From: Nocardioides piscis
GTDB lineage: Bacteria > Actinomycetota > Actinomycetes > Propionibacteriales > Nocardioidaceae
DNA length: 64,000 nucleotides
Direction of reading: 5' to 3'
NCBI RefSeq assembly: GCF_011300215.1
Contig: NZ_CP049866.1
Coordinates: 1,798,001 to 1,862,000 of the forward strand
Part shown: positions 34,499 to 43,122 of the stretch, in pieces
Position numbering within the stretch: the stretch's first letter is position 1
How the letters are laid out: each line of letters starts with the position of its first letter
Translations under genes and position numbers: made by a program
Notes under the pieces: model-generated
Databases searched by the model: none
What the model was told of the DNA's origin: nothing
The model's input: only the letters and a program-made list of their open reading frames with translations

Positions 34499-35977
34499 TC
34501 ACGGGGTGATCCTCTCGTGCCGCATCAACAGGACCGTGGCCGGGATGGAGATCAGCACCAGCAGCAGCGCGTACGGCGCCGCCGCGCCGTACCTCAGCTC
34601 GGAGGAGGCCGACCAGAACTCGGTCGCCAGCGTGTGCGTCCCGATCGGGCTCAGCATCAAGGTGGCGGTGAGCTCGGTCGAGATCGCCAGGAAGACCAGC
34701 GCAGTGCCCGCGCCCAGCCCGGAGGCGATCAGCGGGAGCGTGACCCGCTGGGCCGTCCTGACGGGGCCGACGCCGAGGCTGTGCGCGACGTGGTCGAGCA
34801 CGACCGGGGCCTGCTCGAGTCCGGCCCGGACCGAGACGAGCGCGCGCGGCAGGAAGAGGATGGCGTAGGCGATGACCAGCAGGAGCGAGGTCTGGTAGAT
34901 CACCGGCACCACCTTCAGCGAGGCGACCACCAGGGCCAGGCCGACGACGATGCCCGGCAGCGCGTTGGCGACGTAGGCGCTGCGCTCGACGAGGGTGGAG
35001 ACCCTGCTGCGATGGCGGACCGCCAGCCAGACGACCGGGATCGCGGCCAGCGTCGTGGCGACCGCACCGGCCGCCGCCAGGGCCACCGTGGTGAGGGCGG
35101 CGGTGGCGAGCTCGTCGAGGGGGAACTCGGTGGAGGTGCCGACGGCCAGCCACCGGACCAGCGCATAGGTCGGCACTCCCAGGGCGAGCACGAGCAGTGC
35201 GGCGACGGCTGCCACGAGAGGCCAGCGCAGCGCCCCGAGCGGGGTGCGACTCGCGTCGCGGGCGGCGCCCTGTCCGATCCGCGCATAGTGCCGGTGGCCG
35301 CGCAGGCGGAGATCGGCAAGGAGGAGCAGCAGGCACAGCATCACCAGCACGCCGGCCATCGCGGTCGCGGCCGAGCCGTTGAAGGTGGAGCCGTACTGGT
35401 CATAGATGGCGGTCGTGAAGGTGGGGAAGCGGAGCAGGGCCAGGGCGCCGAACTCGGCCAGGAGGTGGAGTCCGACCAGCAGGGCGCCACCGAGCAGGGC
35501 GGGCCGCAGCTGCGGGAGCACCACCCTGCCGAGGGTCCGCCACCTGCTGTGGCCCAGGGCCCACGACACCTCCTCGAGCGCCGGGTCGAGCCCCCGGAGG
35601 GCGGCGGCGGCGGGGAGGTAGACGAGGGGGTAGTAGGACAGGGTGATGACCAGGAAGGCTCCGCTGAAGCCGTTGATCGAGCGGTCGATCGAGACCCAGG
35701 CATAGCCGTTGACGAAGGCCGGCACGGCGAGCGGAGCGACCAGGAGGCCGTGCCACAGGCGTCTCCCGGGCAGGTCGGTGCGCTCGACCAGCAGGGCCAG
35801 GGCGAGGCCGAGCACCACGGTCGCAGCCATGCAGGCGGCCGCGAGCGTCACCGTGTTGCGCAGCAGCTCGACGATCCGCGGGCGAGCGACGAGTTCCCAG
35901 ATCTCGACCGGCCCGATGATGACGGTGTAGGTGGCGACGTACGCCAGCGGGATCAGCGCCAGGAGCGCGACAGCCAC
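34499..35977 (-). CDS. Fe3+ ABC transporter permease (FbpB-like, fused double permease)
   Basis: A 492-residue integral membrane protein with two permease halves and about 12 helices. EAA-type loops are WALGHSRWRTLGRVVLPQLRPALLGG in the first half and HSLGVGPVRTAQRVTLPLIASGL in the second, where the ATPase docks. The annotated GTG at 35977 lies inside a perfect 13-bp stem (35974-36001) and has no spaced ribosome site. The frame stays open 48 bases upstream to the binding-protein stop with no ATG, GTG or TTG. It is co-transcribed with the binding protein upstream and the ATPase downstream. Confidence 0.88.
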   Translation of the reverse strand: MAVALLALIPLAYVATYTVIIGPVEIWELVARPRIVELLRNTVTLAAACMAATVVLGLALALLVERTDLPGRRLWHGLLVAPLAVPAFVNGYAWVSIDRSINGFSGAFLVITLSYYPLVYLPAAAALRGLDPALEEVSWALGHSRWRTLGRVVLPQLRPALLGGALLVGLHLLAEFGALALLRFPTFTTAIYDQYGSTFNGSAATAMAGVLVMLCLLLLLADLRLRGHRHYARIGQGAARDASRTPLGALRWPLVAAVAALLVLALGVPTYALVRWLAVGTSTEFPLDELATAALTTVALAAAGAVATTLAAIPVVWLAVRHRSRVSTLVERSAYVANALPGIVVGLALVVASLKVVPVIYQTSLLLVIAYAILFLPRALVSVRAGLEQAPVVLDHVAHSLGVGPVRTAQRVTLPLIASGLGAGTALVFLAISTELTATLMLSPIGTHTLATEFWSASSELRYGAAAPYALLLVLISIPATVLLMRHERITP

Positions 35978-36001
35978 CCCTGCTGCGAGCAGCAGGGGTG
36001 G
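35974..36001 (-). promoter_or_regulatory. Intercistronic stem-loop between binding protein and permease genes
   Basis: CCACCCCTGCTGC and its exact complement form a 13-bp stem around GA. It begins 23 bases after the binding-protein stop and contains the permease GTG. It may stabilise the upstream message, as intercistronic hairpins do in other ABC operons, and limit permease translation. Confidence 0.65.
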
Positions 36002-36024
36002 CGTCTTGGCTTGGGCGTTGGCCT

Positions 36025-37038
36025 TCAGAGCAGGCCGGCCTCGGTCATCAGGTCGGTCACCTGGGGACCGTTGAGGCTCGCGATGTCGACGGTGGGCGGC
36101 TCGAGCTCGTCGAACGGCTTGACCTCGGGGTTGAGGCTCACGTCGGGGTTGAGCGGGTATTCGAGCGCGTAGGACTCGGCCATGGCCTGCTGGGCCTCGG
36201 TGCCGGTGAGCCAGCCGACGAACTCCTCGGCCGCCTCCTGGTTCTCGGAGCTGGCGAGGATGCCGGCGCCGGAGACGGACAGGAACGCGCCGGGGTCCTG
36301 GTCGGCGAAGAAGTAGAGAGCCGAGCTGTCCGAGTCGGTCCCGCTCTCCTCGCGGTCGCGATACCAGTAGTAGTGGTAGGCGATCCCGGCGTCGATCTCA
36401 CCCGCGTCGGCGGACTGCATCACCACGAGGTTGTTCTGGAGGATGACCCCGTTGGTCTTCAGGCCCTCGAGCCAGGCGCGCGTCGCGTCCTCGCCCTCGA
36501 GCTCCAGCACGGCGCTGACGATCGCCTGGAAGTCGGCTCCGGTGGGGGAGAACCCGACCCGGCCCTCCCACTCCGGCTCGGCAAACTCCAGGATGCTGGC
36601 CGGCAGCTCGGACTCGTCGAGGTTGTCGGTGTTGTACATGACGACGGTCGACCGGCCCAGGAACCCGACCCAGTTCTTCGAGCCCGGCACGTAGTCGGCC
36701 GGGATGTTCTCGAGTGCGGCCGCCGGCGCGGGAGCGAAGAGGCCGGCGTTGTCGACGATGCTCATCGCCGGGGAGTTCTCGGTCAGGAAGACGTCAGCGG
36801 GCGAGTCCTTGCCCTCCTCGACGATCTGGTTGGCCATCTCGAGGTCCTTGCCGCTGCGCAGCTCGACGTCGAGGCCGGACTGCTCCTCGAAGAGCGGGAC
36901 GATCTCGTCGAGCAGCTCTTCGTGCTGGGCGTTGTAGATGACCAGGTCGGGGCTGGAGAAGACGCCGCAGGCGCTCAGCGGGGCCAGCAGTGCGGTCGTG
37001 GCTGCGACGGCGAGCAGGCGGCGGGGAAGGGAGGTCAC
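36025..37038 (-). CDS. Fe3+ ABC transporter substrate-binding lipoprotein (FbpA-like)
   Basis: A 337-residue lipoprotein. The signal peptide has RRLLAVAATTALLAPLSAC with lipobox LSAC, lipidated Cys about 24. Family features: DLVIYNAQHEELLDEIVPLFEEQSG, PADVFLTENSPAM, VGFLGRSTVVMYNTDNL, and GIAYHYYWYRDR, whose tyrosines sit where FbpA proteins bind Fe3+. It is anchored outside the membrane and passes iron to the permease. GTG 37038 follows AGGATCAG. It is the first gene of an operon preceded by a DtxR/IdeR box. Confidence 0.9.
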   Translation of the reverse strand: MTSLPRRLLAVAATTALLAPLSACGVFSSPDLVIYNAQHEELLDEIVPLFEEQSGLDVELRSGKDLEMANQIVEEGKDSPADVFLTENSPAMSIVDNAGLFAPAPAAALENIPADYVPGSKNWVGFLGRSTVVMYNTDNLDESELPASILEFAEPEWEGRVGFSPTGADFQAIVSAVLELEGEDATRAWLEGLKTNGVILQNNLVVMQSADAGEIDAGIAYHYYWYRDREESGTDSDSSALYFFADQDPGAFLSVSGAGILASSENQEAAEEFVGWLTGTEAQQAMAESYALEYPLNPDVSLNPEVKPFDELEPPTVDIASLNGPQVTDLMTEAGLL

Positions 37039-37061
37039 GGTTTCTGATCCTGACGTCGATC

Positions 37062-37080
37062 TTAGGGTCGGCTAACCTTA
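37062..37080. promoter_or_regulatory. DtxR/IdeR-type iron box of the ferric ABC operon
   Basis: TTAGGGTCGGCTAACCTTA matches the DtxR/IdeR consensus at 16 of 19 positions. It lies 24-42 bases upstream of the binding-protein GTG, over the likely promoter (TAAGAT on that strand). Iron-dependent repression is inferred from the match. Confidence 0.82.
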
Positions 37081-37082
37081 CT

Positions 37083-37102
37083 GGGTTAGCGAACGTTAAC
37101 CC
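37083..37102. promoter_or_regulatory. Second palindrome in the iron operon/acyl-CoA dehydrogenase divergent region
   Basis: GGGTTA and TAACCC arms are eight bases apart, directly beside the iron box. A longer GCTAACC/GGTTAGC inverted repeat joins the two. It falls where the -35 of the TACGCT promoter (37111-37116) of the divergent acyl-CoA dehydrogenase would be. Confidence 0.5.
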
Positions 37103-37122
37103 ATCGCCGCTACGCTGCTCCC

Positions 37123-38319
37123 ATGACTTTCGAGCTGTCCCCCGAGCACGAGCAGTTCCGCCGCAGCGTCCGTGACTTCGCCGAGAGCGAGATCGCGCCG
37201 CACGCCGCGCAGTGGGACCGCGACCACCACTTCCCGACCGACGTCGTGCAGAAGATGGGCGCACTGGGCCTGATGGGCCTGACCGCTCCCGAGGAGTACG
37301 GCGGTTCCGGGCTCGCCGGCGAGGACGGCGGCTTCACCAGCCTGTGCCTGGCCATCGAGGAGATCGGTCGCGTCGACCAGTCGATGGGGATCACCCTCGA
37401 GGCCGCGGTGGGCCTGGGGATCAACCCGATCCTGACCTATGGCACCGACGAGCAGAAGTCGGCACACCTGCCCTCCCTGGTCGCCGGCGAGCAGCTGGCC
37501 GGCTTCGGGCTGACCGAGCCCGGCGCGGGGTCGGACGCCGGGGCGACCAAGACCAAGGCCGTGCTGACCGACGGCGAGTGGGTCGTCAACGGCGCCAAGC
37601 AGTTCATCACCAACTCCGGGTCCTCGATCACCTCGCTGGTCACCGTCACCGCTCGCACGGGCGAGCGCGAAGGCGGTCGGCCCGAGCTCTCCACGATCAT
37701 CATCCCGAGCGGGACGCCCGGCTTCACCGCCGAGAAGCCCTACGACAAGCTCGGCTGGCACGCCTCCGACACCCACCCGTTGTCCTTCGAGGACGTGCGC
37801 GTGCCCGAGGCCAACCTGCTCGGCGAGCGGGGCCGCGGCTACGCGCAGTTCCTCGCGACGCTCGACGACGGCCGGGTCGCGATCGCTGCCCTGGCGGTCG
37901 GCTGCATCCAGGCATGTCTCGACCTCTCGGTCGAGTACTCCCTCGACCGCCAGACCTTCGGCGGCCCGATCGGGCGCAAGCAGGGCGTGGCGTTCCAGGT
38001 CTCCGACCTCCAGGTCATGCTCGAGGCGTCACGCCTCCTGACCTACAAGGCCGCGGCGATGAAGGACGCGATGGACGCCGGCGCGGGGGTCTCGACCAAG
38101 GACTTCAAGCAGGCGGCGGCGATCGCCAAGCTCTATGCCACCGAGTCGGCCGTCTCCGCCACCCGGATCGCGACCCAGATCTTCGGCGGCTACGGCTTCA
38201 TGGAGGAATATCCGGTCGCCCGCTTCTATCGCGACGCCAAGGTCCTCGAGATCGGTGAGGGCACCTCGGAGGTCCAGCGGATGCTGATCGCCCGGGGTCT
38301 GGGCCTGCCGGTCGAGTGA
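37123..38319 (+). CDS. Acyl-CoA dehydrogenase
   Basis: A 398-residue FAD enzyme that introduces the alpha-beta double bond in acyl-CoA. Signatures: FGLTEPGAGSDAGATKTKA, WVVNGAKQFITNSG, RQTFGGPIGRKQGVAFQVSDL, and QIFGGYGFMEEYPVARFYRDAKVLEIGEGTSEVQ, with the catalytic glutamate in the IGEGTSE stretch. ATG 37123 follows TACGCT by six bases, so it is probably leaderless. Its promoter region overlaps the iron-box cluster, so it might respond to iron. Chain-length preference cannot be read from sequence. Confidence 0.92.
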   Translation: MTFELSPEHEQFRRSVRDFAESEIAPHAAQWDRDHHFPTDVVQKMGALGLMGLTAPEEYGGSGLAGEDGGFTSLCLAIEEIGRVDQSMGITLEAAVGLGINPILTYGTDEQKSAHLPSLVAGEQLAGFGLTEPGAGSDAGATKTKAVLTDGEWVVNGAKQFITNSGSSITSLVTVTARTGEREGGRPELSTIIIPSGTPGFTAEKPYDKLGWHASDTHPLSFEDVRVPEANLLGERGRGYAQFLATLDDGRVAIAALAVGCIQACLDLSVEYSLDRQTFGGPIGRKQGVAFQVSDLQVMLEASRLLTYKAAAMKDAMDAGAGVSTKDFKQAAAIAKLYATESAVSATRIATQIFGGYGFMEEYPVARFYRDAKVLEIGEGTSEVQRMLIARGLGLPVE

Positions 38320-38365
38320 TGTCGTCCGAGCCTGTCCGACGCCGCCTGGCCCGGCGATCGGCACC

Positions 38366-38860
38366 ATGCCCGCCATGACCGTGATCCGCCTCGCGCACCC
38401 CGCCGACCTCGAGGGCGTCCTCGAGGTCGGTCGGGTCACCTGGCCGCCGACCTACACACCCCTGGTCGGCGAGAGTTACGTCCAGGAGGCACTCCGGTCG
38501 TGGTGGACCGAATCCGGGACGATGACTGCCATTGCGGACGGTCGAGTCTGGGTCGCGGAGGACGACGGCAAGATCACAGGAATGGCGATGTACGGGGTCA
38601 GGGACCGCGTCGTAGAGCTCTGGAAGCTCTACGTCCGTCCAGAGAGACAAGGCGAGGGCACGGGCCGCGCGCTGCTCCGCAGCGTCATCTCTGCCACCGG
38701 TGACTCCGCTGATCGGGTGACAGTGGCGTACATGGAAGGCAACTCCTCAGCTCAGGCGTTCTATGAGCGGGCAGGGTTCGTCGAGACTCACCGCGGGCCT
38801 GACGAGAAGGGTGGGCCCGACGACATCTGGATGGAGCTGCGCCGCCCCGCACTGGACTAG
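38366..38860 (+). CDS. GNAT-family N-acetyltransferase
   Basis: A 164-residue GNAT protein (or 161 from ATG 38375, where IRLAHPADLEGVLEVG begins the fold). The acetyl-CoA loop is LYVRPERQGEGTGRALL and the C-terminal signature is EGNSSAQAFYERAGFVETHRG. It resembles small-molecule or peptide acetyltransferases; the substrate is unknown. Codon use is less GC-biased than its neighbours (AGA, CAA, ACA, GGA codons), hinting at recent acquisition. It stands alone after an acyl-CoA dehydrogenase and 43 bases before the end of the convergent PaiB gene. Confidence 0.83.
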   Translation: MPAMTVIRLAHPADLEGVLEVGRVTWPPTYTPLVGESYVQEALRSWWTESGTMTAIADGRVWVAEDDGKITGMAMYGVRDRVVELWKLYVRPERQGEGTGRALLRSVISATGDSADRVTVAYMEGNSSAQAFYERAGFVETHRGPDEKGGPDDIWMELRRPALD

Positions 38861-38903
38861 CGCTTCATCTCGTGCCCACCGCGCAGGCAGGATCGGTCCC
38901 CGT

Positions 38904-39557
38904 TCAGCCGGCCGAGCCCTCGGGCTCCTGCTCGTCGTCGAGCGCCGAGGCCATCTGGTCCGCGACGGGCTGCTCGCCAGCGCGACCGCCCTGGCGGATG
39001 CCATCGACGACCCCGGCGCGGTCGGCGCGGGTGCGGTTCTGGCTGAGCTTCGCCTTGCCCTCGACACGGGACACCGTGAGCTCAACACCCACGATGCCGC
39101 GCAGCTGGCCGTCGACGAAGGAGCCGGGGGCGTCCGACACCTGCCAGGGCGCGTCGCGGCCACGCTCGTGCTCGTCGGTCAGCTCCTCCACCGCCATACG
39201 CAGCCATGCCGGGTCGTCGTGCACGCGCGCCAGGCCAGACAGGTGCACCGCGCTGTAGTTCCACGTGGGCACGACCTTGCCGTGCTCCGCCTTCGCGGCA
39301 TACCAGGTCGGCGAGACGTAGGCGTCGGGGCCGGTGACGATGACGAGCGCCGGGGTCCCGGACCCGATCTCGCGCCAGTGGGGGTTGGCCCTGGCGAGGT
39401 GGGCGATCACGGTGCCACCGCGCCAGATCACGGGAAGGTAGGTGGCCAAGGGGGCAGCTTGGCCGCCGTTCGTCACCCACCACCCTGCGCGCACCTCGGC
39501 GACGAAGGCGCGCAGCGCGTCCTCGTCGTCGGCACGGTTGAACGGCGGTGTGTACAC
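38904..39557 (-). CDS. PaiB-like FMN-binding protein
   Basis: A 217-residue split-barrel protein of the PaiB/FMN-binding negative regulator family. It begins VYTPPFNRADDEDALRAFV, with YLPVIWRGGTVIAHLARANPHWREI, SPTWYAAKAEHGKVVPTWNYSAVHLSGLARV and SFVDGQLRGIVGVELTVSRVEGKAKLSQNR, all family hallmarks. The C-terminus is charged. Members bind FMN or heme; the repressor role was proposed for Bacillus PaiB. GTG 39557 follows TAGCGT by seven bases and is divergent from an acyl-CoA dehydrogenase. Confidence 0.85.
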   Translation of the reverse strand: MYTPPFNRADDEDALRAFVAEVRAGWWVTNGGQAAPLATYLPVIWRGGTVIAHLARANPHWREIGSGTPALVIVTGPDAYVSPTWYAAKAEHGKVVPTWNYSAVHLSGLARVHDDPAWLRMAVEELTDEHERGRDAPWQVSDAPGSFVDGQLRGIVGVELTVSRVEGKAKLSQNRTRADRAGVVDGIRQGGRAGEQPVADQMASALDDEQEPEGSAG

Positions 39558-39590
39558 GATCCGAACGCTATGCCCTCGTAGCATCGGCGC
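39558..39590. promoter_or_regulatory. Divergent leaderless promoters, 33-base gap
   Basis: On the minus strand TAGCGT (39565-39570) ends seven bases before GTG 39557. On the plus strand TAGCAT (39579-39584) ends six bases before GTG 39591. There is no room for ribosome sites. The -35 regions would lie over or near the opposite starts. Confidence 0.6.
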
Positions 39591-40805
39591 GTGACCACGC
39601 CCTCGTTCGGCCTCAGCCAGGACCACCTCGACCTGCGCGACTGGGTGCACGCCTTCGCTCGCGACGTGGTCCGGCCCGCCGCCGTCGAGTGGGACGAGCG
39701 CGAGGAGTTCCCCTGGCCCGTGGTCGAGGAGGCAGCCAAGATCGGGCTCTACTCGCTCGACTTCTTCGCCACCCAGAGCTTCGACGAGACCGGGCTCGGC
39801 ATCCCGGTCGCGATGGAGGAGCTCTTCTGGGGGGACGCCGGCATCGGTCTCTCCATCGTCGGTACGGCGCTGGCTGCCGCGGCGGTCAGCTCCAACGGCA
39901 CCCCGGAGCAGGTCGGAGAGTGGGTGCCGCAGATGTTCGGCGAGCCGGGCGACCTCAAGCTCGCCGCGTTCTGCTCATCCGAGCCCGACGCCGGCTCCGA
40001 CGTGGGGGCGATGCGGACCCGCGCGACCTACGACGAGGCCAGCGACGAGTGGGTGCTCAACGGCACCAAGACGTGGGCCACGAACGGCGGGCTGGCCGAC
40101 GTCCACGTCGTCACCTGTGTCGTGGAGCCGGAGCTCCGCACCCGTGGCCAAGCCAGCTTCGTGGTGCCACCCGGGACCCCCGGGCTCAGCCAGGGACAGA
40201 AGTTCCTCAAGCACGGGATCCGCGCCTCGCACACCGCCGAGGTGGTGCTCGACAACGTGCGCGTGCCGGGCCGCTGCCTGCTGGGAGGCAAGGAGAAGCT
40301 GGACGCGCGGCTCGCGAAGGCCCGCGAGGGCGCGCGGTCGAAGGGCCAGCCCTCGATGGCGACCTTCGAGCGGACCCGCCCGGCCGTGGGTGCCCAGGCG
40401 ATCGGGATCGCGCGCGCGGCATACGAGGTGGCCCTGGACTATGCGAAGACCCGCGAGCAGTTCGGCAAGCCGATCATCGAGAACCAGGCGATCGCCTTCA
40501 CCCTGGCGGACATGGCGACCTCGATCGAGGCATCGCGGCTGCTGGTGTGGCGGGCGGCGTGGATGGCCAGCACCGGCAAGACCTTCACGTCTGCTGAGGG
40601 GTCGATGTCCAAGCTCCATGCCGGTGAGAGCGCCGTGAGGGTGACCGGCCAGGCGATGCAGATCCTGGGTGGCAACGGCTACACCCGCGACTACCCCGTC
40701 GAGCGGCTGGCGCGCGACGCCCGGATCTACACGATCTTCGAGGGCACCTCCGAGATCCAGCGCCTGGTCATCGCCCGGGCGATCTCGGGTGCGCCCATCC
40801 GCTGA
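39591..40805 (+). CDS. Acyl-CoA dehydrogenase
   Basis: A 404-residue flavoenzyme distinct from those at 37123 and 53168. Motifs: [87 protein letters not shown]. It has a slightly longer central loop ([20 protein letters not shown]). GTG 39591 is leaderless by its TAGCAT box. It is divergent from a PaiB-like gene. The substrate is unknown. Confidence 0.92.
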   Translation: MTTPSFGLSQDHLDLRDWVHAFARDVVRPAAVEWDEREEFPWPVVEEAAKIGLYSLDFFATQSFDETGLGIPVAMEELFWGDAGIGLSIVGTALAAAAVSSNGTPEQVGEWVPQMFGEPGDLKLAAFCSSEPDAGSDVGAMRTRATYDEASDEWVLNGTKTWATNGGLADVHVVTCVVEPELRTRGQASFVVPPGTPGLSQGQKFLKHGIRASHTAEVVLDNVRVPGRCLLGGKEKLDARLAKAREGARSKGQPSMATFERTRPAVGAQAIGIARAAYEVALDYAKTREQFGKPIIENQAIAFTLADMATSIEASRLLVWRAAWMASTGKTFTSAEGSMSKLHAGESAVRVTGQAMQILGGNGYTRDYPVERLARDARIYTIFEGTSEIQRLVIARAISGAPIR

Positions 40806-40913
40806 GCGGCCGACCATCGGGCCGGACCAGACCAGTGCGTGGACATCGACCGACCTGGGCGTGTCATGGAGTGAGATGAGGGTTCGCTGACTGCTGGCCG
40901 TACCCTTGCGGGT

Positions 40914-41381
40914 GTGACAGGGAGCAGTCGCCGGTTGGCCGGGGAGATCGGGCGCTATCTCGCCGTCGGACTGGGCGCGACGATCGTCTCGGTCGTGCTG
41001 TTCAACTTCCTCGTGCACGGGCTCAACACCGCCGACTGGGCCCCGCTCAACGACCACCCGATCACGGGCTACGTCCTCGCCAACCTCGTTGGTACGGCGG
41101 TGGCCTACCGCGGCACCAGGTCGTGGGCCTTCCGCCACCGCACCACCAGCCACCCCGACGGCGGTCGGACCGCGTTCGTGCTGATCAGCCTGGTGACCAT
41201 GCTGATCCCGATGGCGTGCCTGTGGGTCAGCCGCAATCTGCTCGGCCTCGACGACCCGTTCTCCGACAACATCTCGGCCAACCTGATCGGGCTGGCCCTC
41301 GGCAACGCAGCCCGCTTCGTGCTCACGCGCCAGTTCGTCTTCGCCCACCACCGCGAGGGGGAGCCGGCGAGCCACGTGTGA
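40914..41381 (+). CDS. GtrA-family membrane protein
   Basis: A 155-residue, four-helix membrane protein: IGRYLAVGLGATIVSVVLFNFLV, VLANLVGTAVAYRGTRSWAFRHR, FVLISLVTMLIPMACLWV, and LIGLALGNAARFVLTRQFVF, all GtrA hallmarks. GtrA proteins are thought to help flip polyprenyl-linked sugars. In M. tuberculosis a homologue lies between birA and purK (from memory), as part of this conserved block. GTG 40914 follows TACCCT by seven bases. Its stop lies one base from the convergent maf stop. Confidence 0.88.
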   Translation: MTGSSRRLAGEIGRYLAVGLGATIVSVVLFNFLVHGLNTADWAPLNDHPITGYVLANLVGTAVAYRGTRSWAFRHRTTSHPDGGRTAFVLISLVTMLIPMACLWVSRNLLGLDDPFSDNISANLIGLALGNAARFVLTRQFVFAHHREGEPASHV

Positions 41382-41382
41382 G

Positions 41383-41982
41383 TCAGGGGCGCCGCCACAG
41401 GTGAGTCCACTGGTGACCGAGACCGATCACCAGCTCACGCAGCGCCGGCAGGCTGACTCCCACGACGTTGTGGTGGTCCCCGTCGATCCGGGTGACGAAG
41501 GCACCACCGAAGCCGTCGATCGTGAAGGCCCCGGCCACGTGCAGCGGCTCGCCCGTCGCGACGTAGGCATCGATCTCCGCGTCGCTCACGTCGGCGAAGT
41601 CGACGGTGGTGGAGACGAGCCGGACGGCCTCCCGGCTGGCGGCGACGTCGATCAGGCAGTGTCCGCTGTGCAGCACCCCGCTGCGCCCCCGCATCCGCTG
41701 CCAGCGGCGCCGCGCCTCGTCGGGGGTGCCCGGCTTGCCGAGCGCCTCGCCGTCGAGCTCGAGCACCGAGTCGCAGCCCAGCACGAGGGCATCACGTGGT
41801 AGGTCGTCGCGGGCGGCCACGGCTCGACACTTCAGCTCGGCCAGCCGCAGCGCCAGCTCGGCAGGCGCGAGCCCGTCGAGCGCGGACTCGTCGACCCCGC
41901 TGACGATCACCAGGGGATCGAGCCCGGCGCCGGTGAGGGTGGCGAGACGGGCCGGTGAGGCGGAGGCGAGGACGAACTCCAT
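41383..41982 (-). CDS. maf: Maf-family nucleotide pyrophosphatase
   Basis: A 199-residue Maf/Ham1-like protein. FVLASASPARLATLTGAGL is the N-terminal signature, followed by LELRLAELKCRAVA-type motif (ALRLAELKCRAVA), LGCDSVLELDGEALGKP, VSTTVDFADVSDAEIDAYV, and AFTIDGFGGAFVTRIDGDHHNVVG. Maf proteins hydrolyse modified or non-canonical NTPs and pause division. ATG 41982 follows TAGGGT by seven bases, so it is probably leaderless. maf belongs to the conserved accA3-accD5-birA neighbourhood. It ends next to gtrA. Confidence 0.9.
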   Translation of the reverse strand: MEFVLASASPARLATLTGAGLDPLVIVSGVDESALDGLAPAELALRLAELKCRAVAARDDLPRDALVLGCDSVLELDGEALGKPGTPDEARRRWQRMRGRSGVLHSGHCLIDVAASREAVRLVSTTVDFADVSDAEIDAYVATGEPLHVAGAFTIDGFGGAFVTRIDGDHHNVVGVSLPALRELVIGLGHQWTHLWRRP

Positions 41983-42034
41983 GGCGCTGACCCTAGGGCG
42001 CCTCGCCTCGGCGCGATGAGCGTGGGCGGTCGTG

Positions 42035-42066
42035 GTCATCAGTTGACGGCAGCTGCCCACAGTCGG
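42035..42066. repeat. Left copy of imperfect direct repeat flanking the AbiEi-like gene
   Basis: Begins GTCATCAGTTGAC, a near-palindrome, then GGCAGCTGCCCACAGTCGG. Over 27 bases it matches the copy at 43122-43153 at about 21 positions, in the same orientation. It lies between maf and the AbiEi-like gene; the rest of that 144-base gap shows only a related CCACAGCCGG. Confidence 0.6.
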
Positions 42067-42126
42067 GTCGTCCACAGCCGGCCGGCTCGGGGTGTACGGC
42101 GCCGCCGACCCGAGCAGGATCCGCGC

Positions 42127-43122
42127 ATGCCCCGGACCCGCACCTGCCGGCTCGAGCCGCTCGCCCTTGCGCGGCTGATGGCGCGACAGGAGGGGGTGAT
42201 CAGCCGCTCCCAGGTCCTCGAGCTCGGCGGTGACGACGTGGACATCCGTCGAAAGATTCGCCGCCGTGAGTGGGCTCCGGTGCATCCGGGCGTCTACGTC
42301 GCCCACACGGGGCCGCTGACCCGCGCCCAGCGCATGTGGGCAGCGGTCCTCCTCCACTGGCCGGCGGCGGTCCACCGGGAGTCAGCCCTGGAGCTCCACG
42401 GCCTGAAGCAGGACCGCCGTCGCAGCCGCACCGAGGAGCCGGTCAGGCTGGCGATCGATGCTGCTCGCCGTACGCCCGCGACCGTCCCCGGCATCGAGGT
42501 CGAGCGGCTCCGCGACGCCCGGTCCTGGCTGACCCCGCACCACTGGCCGCCCCGCGTCCAGGTCGAGCTCGCCCTGCTCAAGGTGGCCTCCGGACGCGAC
42601 CTCGCGGGGGCGATCGCCGTGCTCGCGGACGGGTGCCAGCAGCGACGCACCGACGTCACGAGGCTGCTGCTCGCGGTGGAACGGCTCCCGACGCTGCCCG
42701 GTCGGGCCGCGCTGGTGGAGGTGCTCCACGACGTGTCGAGCGGCGCCCACTCGGTGCTGGAGACGCGCTACCTGCGACACGTGGAGCGGGCGCACGGACT
42801 GCCCGTTGCCCAGCGGCAGGTCCGGGAGGGGGCGGGGGGTCGCGTGGCGATCCGCGACGGGAAGTATGCCGCGCAGGGGGTGGTGGTCGAGCTCGACGGC
42901 CGCTTCGGCCACTCCGACGCGCTCGACCGCTGGGCCGACCTCGACCGGGACCTCGCGGCGGCGGAGCAGTCGCTGGTGACCATCAGGCTGGGGTGGGCGC
43001 AGGTGCTCGGACCGTGCCGTGTCGCCGCGTCGGTGGCGGTCATCCTCCAGGCTCGCGGGTGGTCCGGTGCTCCGCGCCCCTGTGGTCCCGACTGTGCGGT
43101 GCGAGACCGTGGGCAGTCCTAG
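42127..43122 (+). CDS. AbiEi-type winged-helix protein with DUF559-like nuclease domain
   Basis: A 331-residue two-part protein. Residues about 1-75 form the AbiEi antitoxin N-terminal domain (LARLMARQEGVISRSQVLELG, IRRKIRRREWAPVHPGVYVAHTG), a winged helix. The C-terminal 120 residues look like a Vsr/DUF559 endonuclease: SVLETRYLRHVE, then VVVELDGRFGHSDALDRWADLDRDLA and VTIRLGWAQVLG, matching the ExDGxxH and RD.....GW pattern. No AbiEii toxin lies beside it, so it is not a complete type IV toxin-antitoxin pair. ATG 42127 follows AGGA. Imperfect direct repeats flank it; the right copy begins at its stop codon. The role is unknown. Confidence 0.75.
   Translation: MPRTRTCRLEPLALARLMARQEGVISRSQVLELGGDDVDIRRKIRRREWAPVHPGVYVAHTGPLTRAQRMWAAVLLHWPAAVHRESALELHGLKQDRRRSRTEEPVRLAIDAARRTPATVPGIEVERLRDARSWLTPHHWPPRVQVELALLKVASGRDLAGAIAVLADGCQQRRTDVTRLLLAVERLPTLPGRAALVEVLHDVSSGAHSVLETRYLRHVERAHGLPVAQRQVREGAGGRVAIRDGKYAAQGVVVELDGRFGHSDALDRWADLDRDLAAAEQSLVTIRLGWAQVLGPCRVAASVAVILQARGWSGAPRPCGPDCAVRDRGQS

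Noticed and set aside
42127..43122. Type IV AbiE toxin-antitoxin pair
   Set aside because: Only the AbiEi-type domain is present; the neighbours are maf and a DUF885 gene, with no AbiEii nucleotidyltransferase.
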